Assembly: GCF_001922575.1 (NCBI RefSeq)
Contig: NZ_MRCI01000001.1
Coordinates: forward strand, 1,798,001 to 1,862,000
Origin: Neptunomonas phycophila
GTDB taxonomy: Bacteria; Pseudomonadota; Gammaproteobacteria; Pseudomonadales; Balneatricaceae
DNA length: 64,000 nt
Direction of reading: 5' to 3'
The translations under genes were made by a program, and so were the position numbers. Below are positions 34,844-43,955 of the stretch, in pieces (the stretch's first letter is position 1; each line of letters starts with the position of its first letter). The notes under the pieces were generated by a model, which was not told the DNA's origin, did not search any database, and saw only the letters and a list, made by a program, of their open reading frames with translations.

Positions 34844-37315
34844 TTATTGCTTTTTTTGTTGTAACAAGGATTCAAAGCACTCGGCTGACATAGGGCGATT
34901 CAAGTAATAACCTTGTGCAGAATCACAGCCAAGCGAGCATAATTTCTCTAATTGCTCTTCGGTTTCTACTCCCTCAGCGACAACATTCAAGCCCAATGCA
35001 TGGCCTAAGGATACCGTTGCACTGACAATCAGCGCCTCATTGGGATCGAGCAACATATCCTTTACGAAGCTTTGGTCTATTTTCAAGCGGCTAACACTTA
35101 ACTTACGCAAAGCCACCAAAGAAGAATACCCCGTACCAAAATCATCGATAGCAAGCCCCATCCCTTCAGATACATAGGAGTCAAGTAATGCTAATGTCTG
35201 CGGCGATGCATCCATATAAGCCGATTCAGTAATTTCTATTTCAAAACAGCTCAGCGGCACCTTGCTCTCGTCAACTTGTTGCAGCAATGCTTTCATGCCC
35301 TCTTCGCTGCGCAACTGGACAGGCGATAAATTAAACGATATGCGACCAAATTCGAGTTGGTTCGAGAACCATCGAGACGCATCATTGCACACTTGCTGCG
35401 CCACCCATAAGCCGATGTCATCGATCATTCCACGCTTTTCTGCGATGGCAATAAACACTTGGGGACTAATTATTTTTTGCTCAGGATGACGCCAGCGCAA
35501 AAGCGCTTCCCCGCCTTCTAAGGCTCGCGTCCGGCATGAGTACTGCGGCTGATATTCGACGTAAAGCTGCTGGCGGATTTGCGCGCTCCCTAGCAGGTGA
35601 GCCAGCTCGGCATCCCTCTTTACCAAATCGGTCATTTCGCTTTGATAAAATGCATAACACGAGCGACCGTTCTCTTTTGCTCGATAGAGTGCGATATCTC
35701 CTCTGGAGATCCATTCATCGACCGATAAGTCTTTATCGCAAACAACAACCCCCGAACTAATTGAGGTTTTAATGACATGGCTATTGAGCTCAAAGACAAC
35801 TGAGAAACACTGAATAATTTTCTCCGCCATTGCCGCAACATCTACAGGGTCACGAACATCACTTTGCAAAATAGCAAATTCATCACCTCCCAAACGTGCA
35901 AAGGTATCTTCGGCACGCAGCAATTTAGATATTCGGCGGGAAACTTCCACTAAAAGCGCATCACCGACTGGATGCCCACGAGTATCGTTAATCTCTTTAA
36001 AGTGATCGATGTCCATCATGTGCAACGCACAAATATGGCCAGAACGGCGATTTAATAACAACTCGTGTTCAAACCGATCCTGGAATAATCGACGGTTAGG
36101 CAGCCCCGTCAGTGCATCATGAAACGCCAAGTAGCGAATCTGCTCTTCAGCCTGCTTGCGGTGAGTAATATCATGGAAAGTAACAACAGATCCTATAATC
36201 ATATCCTGTTGTTTAATCGGAGAGCTCCAGTACTCTACAGGAAAGCAGCTTCCATCTTTGCGCCATAACACATCAGAATCCACGCGATAACTATGGTCAT
36301 CTCTAGCTGCGCTTAGCATCATGCACTCATCAGCACTAATTTTGCGACCTAAACGGTCTGAATGATGAAAAAGAGCATGTCCATCTTGCAGGATGAGTTC
36401 ATCAAACGAAAAGCCCAGCATATTGATTGCCGCTGGGTTGATAAAGGTAATAAGCCCATCTAAATCGATCCCAAAAATACCTTCTTTACTATTTTCGAGT
36501 AATAAACGAGATCGCTCTTCCGCTTTTGCCAACGCCTGCTCTGATTGTCGCTGCTCAGTAATGTCAGTCCCTGATGATAAAATGCCGTACCGATCACCTT
36601 CAGCCGTCGTGAGCACTTGGTTATACCAGCGAATTAAGCGGGTTTCCCCTCTACTGTTCACAATAGGGCGCTCAACCTCTTGATTAGGCGCGTGTTCCCC
36701 TTTCATTAAATTTGAAAACGCTAAGCGGGCAGCATCTCTATCGGCCTCTGGAATGAAGCAATCAAACCAATTTAGGCCGATCGCTTCTTGGTGCGTTACC
36801 CCCAACAAACGACAGGCAAATCGATTTAACAATGTGATGCAACCTGCTTTATCAAGCGTAAAAATAATGACACCAACAATATTCAAATAATGATTGGCTT
36901 GCTCTGAAACTAGCACAGGTGAATTTTCAGAGAGACTGTACCGAATAGCCTGCTCCATTTTAGGAAAAGACTGGATAGATAATAATAAACGGGGGTTTGA
37001 AGGCACTTCGCAAGTCAACTGCAAAGTGACCAAGCAATATTGAGCACTGGCATCTTTTATCCGAAGAACTCGGGAACCCTTAGTGCCAGATTCTGAGCCT
37101 TGCGCGGTGAGTTGAGACCAGCTTTGCATGTCATCAGGATGAATTAAGCTGTCAATGAAGTGAGGTTGCTGCCACTGATTAGGAATAAAGCCTAAAAATG
37201 GGTCTGAGTCAGCATCGACAGAAAAAATACCAGCTTCAGGTTGATAATACCCTGATATAAAGAAAATGATTTCTATTGAATCTTTGCTTGGTAACGTCGA
37301 TTTTACAGTACTCAT
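34844..37315 (-). CDS. PAS-PAS-PAS-GGDEF-EAL cyclic-di-GMP enzyme
   Basis: A soluble 823-residue protein convergent with the previous one. A degenerate PAS-like region covers residues 10-110. PAS domains lie at about 140-255 (AGCITLLNRFACRLLGV) and 265-385 (GLITFINPAAINMLGFSFDE with PAC-type ITHRKQAEE). GGDEF has LGGDEFAIL near residue 476; EAL has GGEALLRWRHPEQ near 602 and DDFGTGYSSLVALRKL. Both active motifs are present. The two neighbours share domain logic but differ in sensor region (GAF in the other). A long inverted repeat lies between it and the decarboxylase upstream. Confidence 0.93.
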   Translation of the reverse strand: MSTVKSTLPSKDSIEIIFFISGYYQPEAGIFSVDADSDPFLGFIPNQWQQPHFIDSLIHPDDMQSWSQLTAQGSESGTKGSRVLRIKDASAQYCLVTLQLTCEVPSNPRLLLSIQSFPKMEQAIRYSLSENSPVLVSEQANHYLNIVGVIIFTLDKAGCITLLNRFACRLLGVTHQEAIGLNWFDCFIPEADRDAARLAFSNLMKGEHAPNQEVERPIVNSRGETRLIRWYNQVLTTAEGDRYGILSSGTDITEQRQSEQALAKAEERSRLLLENSKEGIFGIDLDGLITFINPAAINMLGFSFDELILQDGHALFHHSDRLGRKISADECMMLSAARDDHSYRVDSDVLWRKDGSCFPVEYWSSPIKQQDMIIGSVVTFHDITHRKQAEEQIRYLAFHDALTGLPNRRLFQDRFEHELLLNRRSGHICALHMMDIDHFKEINDTRGHPVGDALLVEVSRRISKLLRAEDTFARLGGDEFAILQSDVRDPVDVAAMAEKIIQCFSVVFELNSHVIKTSISSGVVVCDKDLSVDEWISRGDIALYRAKENGRSCYAFYQSEMTDLVKRDAELAHLLGSAQIRQQLYVEYQPQYSCRTRALEGGEALLRWRHPEQKIISPQVFIAIAEKRGMIDDIGLWVAQQVCNDASRWFSNQLEFGRISFNLSPVQLRSEEGMKALLQQVDESKVPLSCFEIEITESAYMDASPQTLALLDSYVSEGMGLAIDDFGTGYSSLVALRKLSVSRLKIDQSFVKDMLLDPNEALIVSATVSLGHALGLNVVAEGVETEEQLEKLCSLGCDSAQGYYLNRPMSAECFESLLQQKKQ

Positions 37316-37450
37316 CTATCATTCCACCCAAATTAGAAAATAGCCTGCGTACTTTTTCAAAATTCCAAACCTATCTTAAATTTCCGCCTATCTGTACTTT
37401 AAATAATACTCAGTTTTCCTGATCCTTCCACATTAATAGTACTTTTTACT

Positions 37451-37500
37451 GGCCATGATCAATAAAACATACATGGGTTATGTTTTATTGATCAATGGCC
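37451..37500. repeat. 50-base near-perfect inverted repeat
   Basis: Left arm GGCCATGATCAATAAAACAT(A) at 37451-37471 and right arm at 37479-37500 are complementary over 21 pairs with a single bulged base; the loop is CATGGGT. It starts six bases after the decarboxylase stop codon. On the minus strand it could end the decarboxylase transcript, but no U tract follows the stem; it also lies about 135 bases before the start of the c-di-GMP gene. Confidence 0.85.
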
Positions 37501-37506
37501 TAACCA

Positions 37507-38664
37507 CTAGATAAAGTAAGTACGTAGCGGCGGGAAGCCGTTAAATTCAACGGCACAATAACTGCTTGTATAGGCACCAGTAGACATCCAATAAAGCTTA
37601 TCACCGATTTCTAGTGACAAGGGTAATGCATACTTGTGATTTTCATACATGATGTCCATGCTATCGCATGTTGGACCGGCTATCACTACTTCTTCTGTCT
37701 CACCTGCTTTATCAGTAAGCACTTGGTACTTTATTGATTCGTCTAAGGTTTCAATCAACCCATTAAACTTACCCACGTCGGTGTAAACCCAACGCTCTAA
37801 TGCCGTTGACGATTTCCGTGAAATAAGAACGACTTCAGAGACCATTACACCTGAGTCTCCGACAAGCGAACGGCCTGGCTCTAGAATCACTTCGGGAACT
37901 TCTTCTGGGAAATCTTCGGTTAAGAAGCGAGAAATCTCTTCCAAATATACCGATATATCATTGTTCTTTTGGAGATATTGCGCTGGAAATCCGCCTCCCA
38001 TATTGATCATCTTCAAAGCTATGCCATGCTCAGTAAATAAACGCTCAAACACAACTTTGACTTTGGCTATTGCCCCATCCCACGTATCTATTTCGCGCTG
38101 TTGGGAGCCTACATGGAATGAGACTCCGTAGGGCTGTAAGCCCAGATCCCTTGCTAATACTGCTAATTCAATAGCCATTTCTGGGCTGCACCCGAACTTG
38201 CGGGACAACGGCCAGTCCGCCCCCTCAGCACCTTCCGTTAAGATACGTATATACACACGAGACCCCGGAGCAAACTCAGCAATGTTACGCAAATCGGCTT
38301 CAGAATCTGTCGCAAACAGACGTATGCCGCGCTCGTAAAAGTAGGCTATATCTTTGCGTTTTTTAATGGTGTTTCCGTAGCTTATACGATGGGGTTCAAC
38401 GTCAAATTGAAGCACTCGATCCAGCTCGTAAATTGACGCAATATCAAAGTTAGCCCCTAAGCTTGCTAGCAACCCTACCACTTCTGGTGCGGGATTCGCC
38501 TTGACGGCATAGTAAATACTGGCGTAATCAAAACCTTTGACCAACTCTAGATATTTTTGCTGGATAGTTTGTAAATCAACTACCAGAAAAGGAGCCTCTT
38601 TAGTCTCGGCTAAGTGTTTTACGCTTTTCCAAAACGCTGGAGCTATTTGATCACGAGCATTCAC
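37507..38664 (-). CDS. type III PLP ornithine/lysine decarboxylase
   Basis: A 385-residue fold-III decarboxylase of the eukaryotic-like ODC family. The Schiff-base lysine is K55 in IYYAVKANP. It also has HRISYGNTIKKRKDI, SFHVGSQQ, MINMGGGFPAQY, EPGRSLVGDSG and the C-terminal catalytic Cys in IAGPTCDSMDI. It makes putrescine from ornithine (or cadaverine from lysine). No other polyamine gene is adjacent; a CBS-domain gene lies upstream past a terminator. Confidence 0.92.
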   Translation of the reverse strand: MNARDQIAPAFWKSVKHLAETKEAPFLVVDLQTIQQKYLELVKGFDYASIYYAVKANPAPEVVGLLASLGANFDIASIYELDRVLQFDVEPHRISYGNTIKKRKDIAYFYERGIRLFATDSEADLRNIAEFAPGSRVYIRILTEGAEGADWPLSRKFGCSPEMAIELAVLARDLGLQPYGVSFHVGSQQREIDTWDGAIAKVKVVFERLFTEHGIALKMINMGGGFPAQYLQKNNDISVYLEEISRFLTEDFPEEVPEVILEPGRSLVGDSGVMVSEVVLISRKSSTALERWVYTDVGKFNGLIETLDESIKYQVLTDKAGETEEVVIAGPTCDSMDIMYENHKYALPLSLEIGDKLYWMSTGAYTSSYCAVEFNGFPPLRTYFI

Positions 38665-38704
38665 TATTGAATCAACCTCATCTATCTTTCAGTAAAACAA
38701 TTAA

Positions 38705-38736
38705 TAAAAAAGCCCGTAATGGGTAACATTACGAGC
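38705..38736 (-). terminator. rho-independent terminator of the CBS-domain gene
   Basis: On the minus strand, stem GCTCGTAATG / CATTACGGGC (one G-U pair) with loop TTACC is followed by TTTTTTATT. This ends the CBS gene before the decarboxylase gene begins at 38664. Confidence 0.88.
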
Positions 38737-38795
38737 TTTCAATTGGCTGCGGAGTATAGATCAAAAGCAGCCTGACCACAAAGACCTGTTCCTAT

Positions 38796-39395
38796 CTAAA
38801 TGGTTCGACCGTGTGTCACAATTTGTTCGATATCAGCAAACGATTTAGCTTCGTAAAGTACATCAAAGCCAACCTTCAGCTGGCGAGAAATATCGCTGGC
38901 TGATACGATACCGCAGATCTTTTTAGTACTCGTGGCATTATCAACCACTAATACATGCTGCTCACCAGAACCTTTAAGGGTTTCCATTACATCACCAATT
39001 TTAACCTGTCGTGCTTGCTCCATGGTTAAAGCCTTTAGGCGGGATTTAGCAATCATCACGTGTTTGATCAAAACATCTTCTCGAGGAATGTCATTACTTT
39101 TCATGTAAGCCATAACGTTGCGGCCTAAAATCTCACGTGCTGTGATAATACCCACAAACTCGCCTTGATCATTAGTAGCCAACAATAAGCGCACATGTTG
39201 AGTTTTCATCAACTGTAATGCGTGATCAACTTGCATATTTTTTGATGCGGTAATTGGCATAACCCTATTAAAGTCGGTCATAACTTTTTCTGCGGGGCTT
39301 GCTAATGTAATTTGTTCACTGACAATTTTTGGGGTAACAACTTCTGAAACATCAGCGATATCTTGCAAACGAACTTGGCGAAAATCTTTTAACAT
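38796..39395 (-). CDS. tandem CBS-domain protein
   Basis: A 199-residue protein with two CBS domains at roughly residues 45-110 (VMPITASKNMQVDHALQLM, VRLLLATNDQGEFVGIIT) and 130-195 (VKIGDVMETLKGSG, HVLVVDNATSTKKICGIVSA). No catalytic domain is fused. Such stand-alone pairs usually bind adenosine nucleotides and regulate a partner, which cannot be named here. GGAGG precedes the ATG. Confidence 0.88.
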   Translation of the reverse strand: MLKDFRQVRLQDIADVSEVVTPKIVSEQITLASPAEKVMTDFNRVMPITASKNMQVDHALQLMKTQHVRLLLATNDQGEFVGIITAREILGRNVMAYMKSNDIPREDVLIKHVMIAKSRLKALTMEQARQVKIGDVMETLKGSGEQHVLVVDNATSTKKICGIVSASDISRQLKVGFDVLYEAKSFADIEQIVTHGRTI

Positions 39396-39482
39396 CGCCG
39401 GCCTCCTTAGGGGACTGAGTTAAAAAAATTGAGGCGTGCTCCCTAAAACCTGCCAGTCGCAATCTAAAATCTAAATGGGCCA

Positions 39483-40391
39483 TTAGACTGTGCTTTGTAA
39501 GTAAAAAGTACCTTGAGAAACCAATAGTGATTGCCCAAACACCTCAACCCTGTAACCACTAGACTCAAGGGGCTTCACGAAAGTTCCGATATAACTTGGC
39601 CGCCCGATTTCCGTCCCTTGATATATCATTCGATTATGGCTTTTTCTTTGCCCCGTTTTCTGCTCTTCACGTAGCGCTAAGGCTCCCGATAATGCGGCCG
39701 CAGCACTGCCCGTGGCGGGGTCTTCTGCAATACCTGATGCTGGCGCAAACATGCGCATTTTTACATCATTTTTATCGCTACAGACCGCATAAATACAGAC
39801 ATCTTCAACTCTTTCACCTTTTAGGTGATCAGCCCAAAAATTGAAATTAAAAACAGCATTTTCAACATCTTTTGGGTGCGTTAACGGAATCATTAAAAAA
39901 GGGATACCGCAGTCAGCAATATAGGGTAGATCTGCAATTGTCTGTTCATCTAATGACAACAAAGCTGCAGCCTGATGCTGATCATATTTAGACGCCTCAA
40001 CTATGGGATCAACGGCGCATTGGAAACGCGCAATGTAGCCGCCATGTTCAATAGGCTCAAATTCTATAGGTACAGGGCCTACACCCTCATCTAGCACGAG
40101 CGGGCTCGACATATCTAACCAACTCAACTCACGTAACAGACATGCCGTCCCTATTGTAGGATGACCGGCAAACGGCAATTCACGATCGGGGGTAAAGATG
40201 CGAACAGGCCAGCGGTTGGTAATGGATGACTTTTCACCTAAGAAAACGGTTTCTGACAAATTGAGTTCTTTAGCTATTTGTTGCATTACGTGGGTAGGCA
40301 AATTTACAGCATCAGTAAAAACGGCTAAGGGGTTCCCACCAAATTGAGTGTGAGTGAATACATCTAAAGTGTAGTACGTTAATGACTGCAT
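39483..40391 (-). CDS. PhzF family epimerase/isomerase
   Basis: A protein of the diaminopimelate-epimerase-like PhzF fold. It has YYTLDVFTHTQFGGNPLAVF at the start, NLSETVFLG with the catalytic Glu, RIFTPDRELPFAGHPTIGTA and FAPASGIAEDPATGSAAAAL. Substrate unknown; phenazine genes are absent. I use the ATG at 40391 (302 aa, GGGAG upstream); extending to 40466 would run into the DUF1127 gene. Together with DUF1127 it is divergent from a MocR regulator. Confidence 0.9.
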   Translation of the reverse strand: MQSLTYYTLDVFTHTQFGGNPLAVFTDAVNLPTHVMQQIAKELNLSETVFLGEKSSITNRWPVRIFTPDRELPFAGHPTIGTACLLRELSWLDMSSPLVLDEGVGPVPIEFEPIEHGGYIARFQCAVDPIVEASKYDQHQAAALLSLDEQTIADLPYIADCGIPFLMIPLTHPKDVENAVFNFNFWADHLKGERVEDVCIYAVCSDKNDVKMRMFAPASGIAEDPATGSAAAALSGALALREEQKTGQRKSHNRMIYQGTEIGRPSYIGTFVKPLESSGYRVEVFGQSLLVSQGTFYLQSTV

Positions 40392-40453
40392 GCTTTTGCT
40401 CCCTACTGGTGTTTCGATGAACGGTTCCTGTCTACCTTTATTCTGACGTTTTA

Positions 40454-40624
40454 TTAGCTGCGCCACATAGGTTTAGTCCCCTCTTTTAATGCATCACTTC
40501 GACTCAACCCTATGTCTTTTAAAGATGTTTGATCGAGTAATAACAATTGTCGACGTGTTCTCTGACGATTGAGTAGCCGAAGACATTCGTCTACTACACG
40601 TTTAACCAACCCTATAATAACCAT
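40454..40624 (-). CDS. DUF1127 domain microprotein
   Basis: The minus strand from the ATG at 40622-40624 to the TAA at 40454-40456 encodes 56 residues. They contain RTRRQLLLLDQTSLKDIGLS followed by RSDAL and a C-terminal KPMWRS, the classic DUF1127 (YjiS-like) pattern. A perfect GGAGG lies six bases before the ATG. DUF1127 proteins include small RNA-binding regulators of phosphate and C1/C2 metabolism in alphaproteobacteria. It is upstream of phzF on the same strand, 62 bases apart, and divergent from the MocR gene. Confidence 0.88.
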   Translation of the reverse strand: MVIIGLVKRVVDECLRLLNRQRTRRQLLLLDQTSLKDIGLSRSDALKEGTKPMWRS

Positions 40625-40687
40625 AAGAAACCTCCGTATGTTTTCTCGTTGCGATGTGTATAGATTACGGAGTAAACTGAAACCATT

Positions 40688-40766
40688 ACAGATCCAAATA
40701 CAATTTTTTAAAAACAGTACAGATAAACAAAAACTGATCTGTACTGCTAAAAAAACGTGAATCTGT
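40688..40766. promoter_or_regulatory. candidate MocR operator region
   Basis: A perfect 10-bp inverted repeat CAGTACAGAT (40715-40724) / ATCTGTACTG (40737-40746) lies between the divergent DUF1127-phzF and MocR genes. It is flanked by outer half-sites ACAGAT at 40688-40693 and ATCTGT at 40761-40766. The nested arrangement and its position just before the MocR gene suggest autoregulation and control of the divergent genes. Confidence 0.65.
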
Positions 40767-40806
40767 CACTGCACTATGGAAAACCGACGCAAAAAGGTAA
40801 CTGCAC

Positions 40807-42243
40807 GTGAAACTCTATGAACAAACTGCTCTACAGATCAGCGAGCGTATTGAAAAAGGCTATTTCCTAGTAGGTGACAAACTTCCTTCTATACGAGAGC
40901 TTAGCCAATCTCATTCGGTCAGCATTTCAACCGCGCAAGAGGCTTATCGGTTACTTGAAGATCAAGGGTGGGCTGAGTCACGCCCAAAATCAGGCTATTA
41001 CGTGCTGGATAGGCAGAACACGCCGCTTAATCTCCCTAATATCACTCGCCCTTCTCAACGGCCATTAGAAGTTACTCACTGGCAGGAGGTTTTAAACCTG
41101 TTATGTGCAAATTATCAACCCGACAGCATCCAATTAAGCCGAGCGATACCCGACCTAGACGCCCCGTCCATTAAACCGTTAACCAAATTACTCGCCGATA
41201 TTAACCGACAACTACCCACGCGCGATTTGCTCTCTTATGAAACACTACGAGGCTCTGACAAGCTACGGCTTCAAATTGCCCGATTAATGGTGGATTCTGG
41301 TTGCCAATTACATCCCGACGATCTAGTTATCACTAACGGCTGCCAAGAAGCGCTTTCCTCAAGCTTGCTCGCGCTTTGTAAACCCGGTGATATCATTGCA
41401 GTGGATTCACCTAATTTTTATGGGTCGTTACAGATCATCAAAGCACTAGGCTTAAAAGCACTAGAAATCCCCACACATCCTGAGACAGGCATCAGCCTAG
41501 AAGCTTTAGAGCTGGCACTCGAACAATGGCCCATCAAAGCTTTACAAATAACGCCAACTTGCAACAATCCGCTGGGCTACACCATGCCAACCGAGCACAA
41601 GAGAAAGCTGTTGGCACTCACTAAACCTTATGATCTAGCGATCATTGAAGATGATATTTATGGCGACCTTGCCTATCAATCGCCGCGCCCTCCTTCTATT
41701 AAATCGATGGACGAAGAAGGTCGTGTCCTGTACTGCTCATCCTTTTCAAAGACACTCGCGCCGGGCTTACGTGTTGGCTGGGTCGCTCCCGGTCGCTACC
41801 TCAACCAAGTAATGCATATGAAGTACGTTGTCACGGCAAGTACATCGACACAAGCTCAATTAGGCATTGCAGAGTTTATTGCACAAGGTGGCTACGAACG
41901 CCACATACGCAAAATGCGCCAGCAGTATCAGAACAACCGTGATTACTTAATACGCCTCATTACAGAGCACTTCCCTGACGGCACGCGTATGAGTTACCCA
42001 CTCGGCGGTTTTGTTTTATGGGTTGAGCTACCAGGGGATATCGATACGGTTGAAATGAATAAGCGGGCCGAGTTGTTTAACACCAGCATTGCTCCAGGCA
42101 CACTGTTCTCTGCTAGCGGAAAATACAGGAACTGTATGCGACTCAACTTTGCCCAACGCGGTGACGAACGCTCCGACAAAGCCGTTGAACAGCTAGGTTT
42201 ATTGGCCAAAGCCATGATTAAAGAAAAACAAACAGTCCAGTAA
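40807..42243 (+). CDS. MocR-type regulator (GntR HTH fused to class I aminotransferase domain)
   Basis: A 478-residue protein. The N-terminal winged helix of GntR type covers residues 1-70 (LPSIRELSQSHSVSISTAQE). A linker and a fold-I aminotransferase domain follow, with the PLP lysine in YCSSFSKTLAPGLRVGW near residue 314 and IITPTCNNPLGYTMP-like ITPTCNNPLGYT. The start is a GTG with AAGG upstream. MocR proteins such as PdxR, GabR and TauR sense PLP-bound ligands and control nearby genes; the divergent phzF operon is the likeliest target, with xdh downstream as another possibility. Confidence 0.93.
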   Translation: MKLYEQTALQISERIEKGYFLVGDKLPSIRELSQSHSVSISTAQEAYRLLEDQGWAESRPKSGYYVLDRQNTPLNLPNITRPSQRPLEVTHWQEVLNLLCANYQPDSIQLSRAIPDLDAPSIKPLTKLLADINRQLPTRDLLSYETLRGSDKLRLQIARLMVDSGCQLHPDDLVITNGCQEALSSSLLALCKPGDIIAVDSPNFYGSLQIIKALGLKALEIPTHPETGISLEALELALEQWPIKALQITPTCNNPLGYTMPTEHKRKLLALTKPYDLAIIEDDIYGDLAYQSPRPPSIKSMDEEGRVLYCSSFSKTLAPGLRVGWVAPGRYLNQVMHMKYVVTASTSTQAQLGIAEFIAQGGYERHIRKMRQQYQNNRDYLIRLITEHFPDGTRMSYPLGGFVLWVELPGDIDTVEMNKRAELFNTSIAPGTLFSASGKYRNCMRLNFAQRGDERSDKAVEQLGLLAKAMIKEKQTVQ

Positions 42244-42312
42244 GCTCCCGAAAACCTGATAACTGATTAAAAAAGCAAAGCTGGCATATTGATTGCTAAA
42301 TTTACTGATTAG

Positions 42313-42363
42313 CGACATGTCGACGAATAAAACTTGACTCAAAAGTCAGAAAATTAATATTCT
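42313..42363 (+). promoter_or_regulatory. xdhA promoter with RutR-like dyad
   Basis: TTGACT (42334-42339) and TATTCT (42358-42363) with an 18-base spacer form a plausible sigma70 promoter 45 bases before xdhA. The -35 element lies inside the dyad TTGAC-N6-GTCA (42334-42348; arms TGACT/AGTCA). That is close to the TTGACCA/TGGTCAA dyad known for RutR. A second palindrome CGACATGTCG lies at 42313-42322. A RutR-like TetR protein is encoded at the far end of the same island. Confidence 0.55.
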
Positions 42364-42407
42364 AATATGACAAAATCAGATGCCATCAGCGCTCTCAGGG
42401 GGAAAAC

Positions 42408-43955
42408 GTGATACGGTTTTTATTAGACGGGCAAGTTCATACACTCAACGATGTAGATCCCAACACAACCGTACTCGATTACTTGCGGCTTACGCTTGGC
42501 AAAACAGGAACAAAAGAAGGATGCGCTTCTGGCGATTGCGGCGCATGTACAGTGGTGCTAGCAGAGCTCAACCCGAACAACCACGAGTCAACGCCGCCAC
42601 TCATTTACACAACCATCAATAGCTGTCTTACATTACTACCCGCATTAGATGGTAAGCAGCTTATCACCGTCGAAAACCTTAAACATAACGAGCAATTACA
42701 CCCCGTTCAACAAGCCATGGTTGATGAGCACGGTTCTCAATGCGGTTTCTGTACACCTGGCATTGTCATGTCTCTATTTGCTCACTACAAGAACGCGGCT
42801 GCAGACACCCCTTATAATCGTCATGCCACTGAACTCGCACTAGGCGGTAATTTATGCCGCTGTACAGGTTACCAACCTATATTTAACGCAGCCAAAGCCT
42901 TATCAACCTTATCCAACACCGATCAGTTTTCGCGTAATAGTGCTCGAACGGCCGAAGATCTGCTGAGCATTAAGCCCACCGAGCAACATTCTCTCTCTGA
43001 TGGAACACACCGTGCTTTTTCGCCCACCAGCACCCAGCAACTATGTGAATTATTAAACCTTTATCCAGAAGCCAACCTATTAGCCGGCGGAACGGACTTA
43101 AGCCTCTCGATCACACAGTTTCACGAAGCACTCAGCACTATTATTTATGTAGGCTCAATAGCGGAGCTACAACACATTCGTTGGGCAAACGGTACGCTCG
43201 TCATTGGCGCTGCCGCTACGTTATCAAACAGCGCAAACGCACTAAAGCAACACTTGCCAGACTTTGCCGAACTACTTAATCGATTTGCCTCTCTGCAAAT
43301 TCGCAATCAAGGGACCCTTGGCGGAAACATAGCCAATGCTTCTCCAATAGGAGACTCCCCACCCGCTTTGATCGCCGCTGACGCCTCCCTAACACTTCGA
43401 TCAGCCAGTGGCTCCCGTACAATCAACCTTGAAGACTTCTTTGTCGATTACAAAGTAACGGCACTAGCCAGCGGAGAATACATAGAATCTATTCACATTC
43501 CGCCACAACCGCCACAGGCTATTTACAAAATTTATAAAATTTCTAAGCGTTTAGACGACGATATCTCTGCTGTACTAGGCGCCTTTAGAATTGTTTGCAA
43601 CTCCCAGAATGTCATTGTCGATTGTCGTTTAGCTTTTGGTGGAATGGCTGCAACCCCCAAACGGGCTCAGATTACAGAAGCATTTTTACTGGGTAAAGAA
43701 TGGAATGAAGCGAACGTATTAGCCGCGAAAGACCTCCTGCTTGATGACTTTACGCCGCTGAGTGATTTTCGTGCGAGCGCCCAATACCGACTACTCATTG
43801 CCCAAAACTTACTTGAAAAGTGCTGGATAGAGTCCACCCACAGCACCGACCAAACAGTGGCCAGCACACGTATTACAGATGCATCGCTTTTAGCGCCCTA
43901 TGATTTAGCTATTGATGTCGGGACAACCGCCTCAGCCCAAGGAGATGCATCATGA
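42408..43955 (+). CDS. xdhA: xanthine dehydrogenase small subunit (Fe-S/FAD)
   Basis: A 515-residue subunit. The plant-type [2Fe-2S] domain is at 1-80 (Cys39, 44 and 47 in EGCASGDCGACTVV). The second [2Fe-2S] domain has CGFCTPGIVMS and GNLCRCTGYQPI. The FAD domain starts from about 190 with LLAGGTDLSLSITQ and GTLGGNIANASPIGDSPP. It passes electrons from the Mo centre to NAD+. The start is a GTG with AGGGGG upstream. It overlaps xdhB by four bases. Confidence 0.96.
   Translation: MIRFLLDGQVHTLNDVDPNTTVLDYLRLTLGKTGTKEGCASGDCGACTVVLAELNPNNHESTPPLIYTTINSCLTLLPALDGKQLITVENLKHNEQLHPVQQAMVDEHGSQCGFCTPGIVMSLFAHYKNAAADTPYNRHATELALGGNLCRCTGYQPIFNAAKALSTLSNTDQFSRNSARTAEDLLSIKPTEQHSLSDGTHRAFSPTSTQQLCELLNLYPEANLLAGGTDLSLSITQFHEALSTIIYVGSIAELQHIRWANGTLVIGAAATLSNSANALKQHLPDFAELLNRFASLQIRNQGTLGGNIANASPIGDSPPALIAADASLTLRSASGSRTINLEDFFVDYKVTALASGEYIESIHIPPQPPQAIYKIYKISKRLDDDISAVLGAFRIVCNSQNVIVDCRLAFGGMAATPKRAQITEAFLLGKEWNEANVLAAKDLLLDDFTPLSDFRASAQYRLLIAQNLLEKCWIESTHSTDQTVASTRITDASLLAPYDLAIDVGTTASAQGDAS

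Noticed and set aside
40391-40466. Extended PhzF start giving 327 residues
   Set aside because: It would overlap the end of the DUF1127 gene, and the internal ATG at 40391 has a better ribosome site and the family's normal N-terminus.
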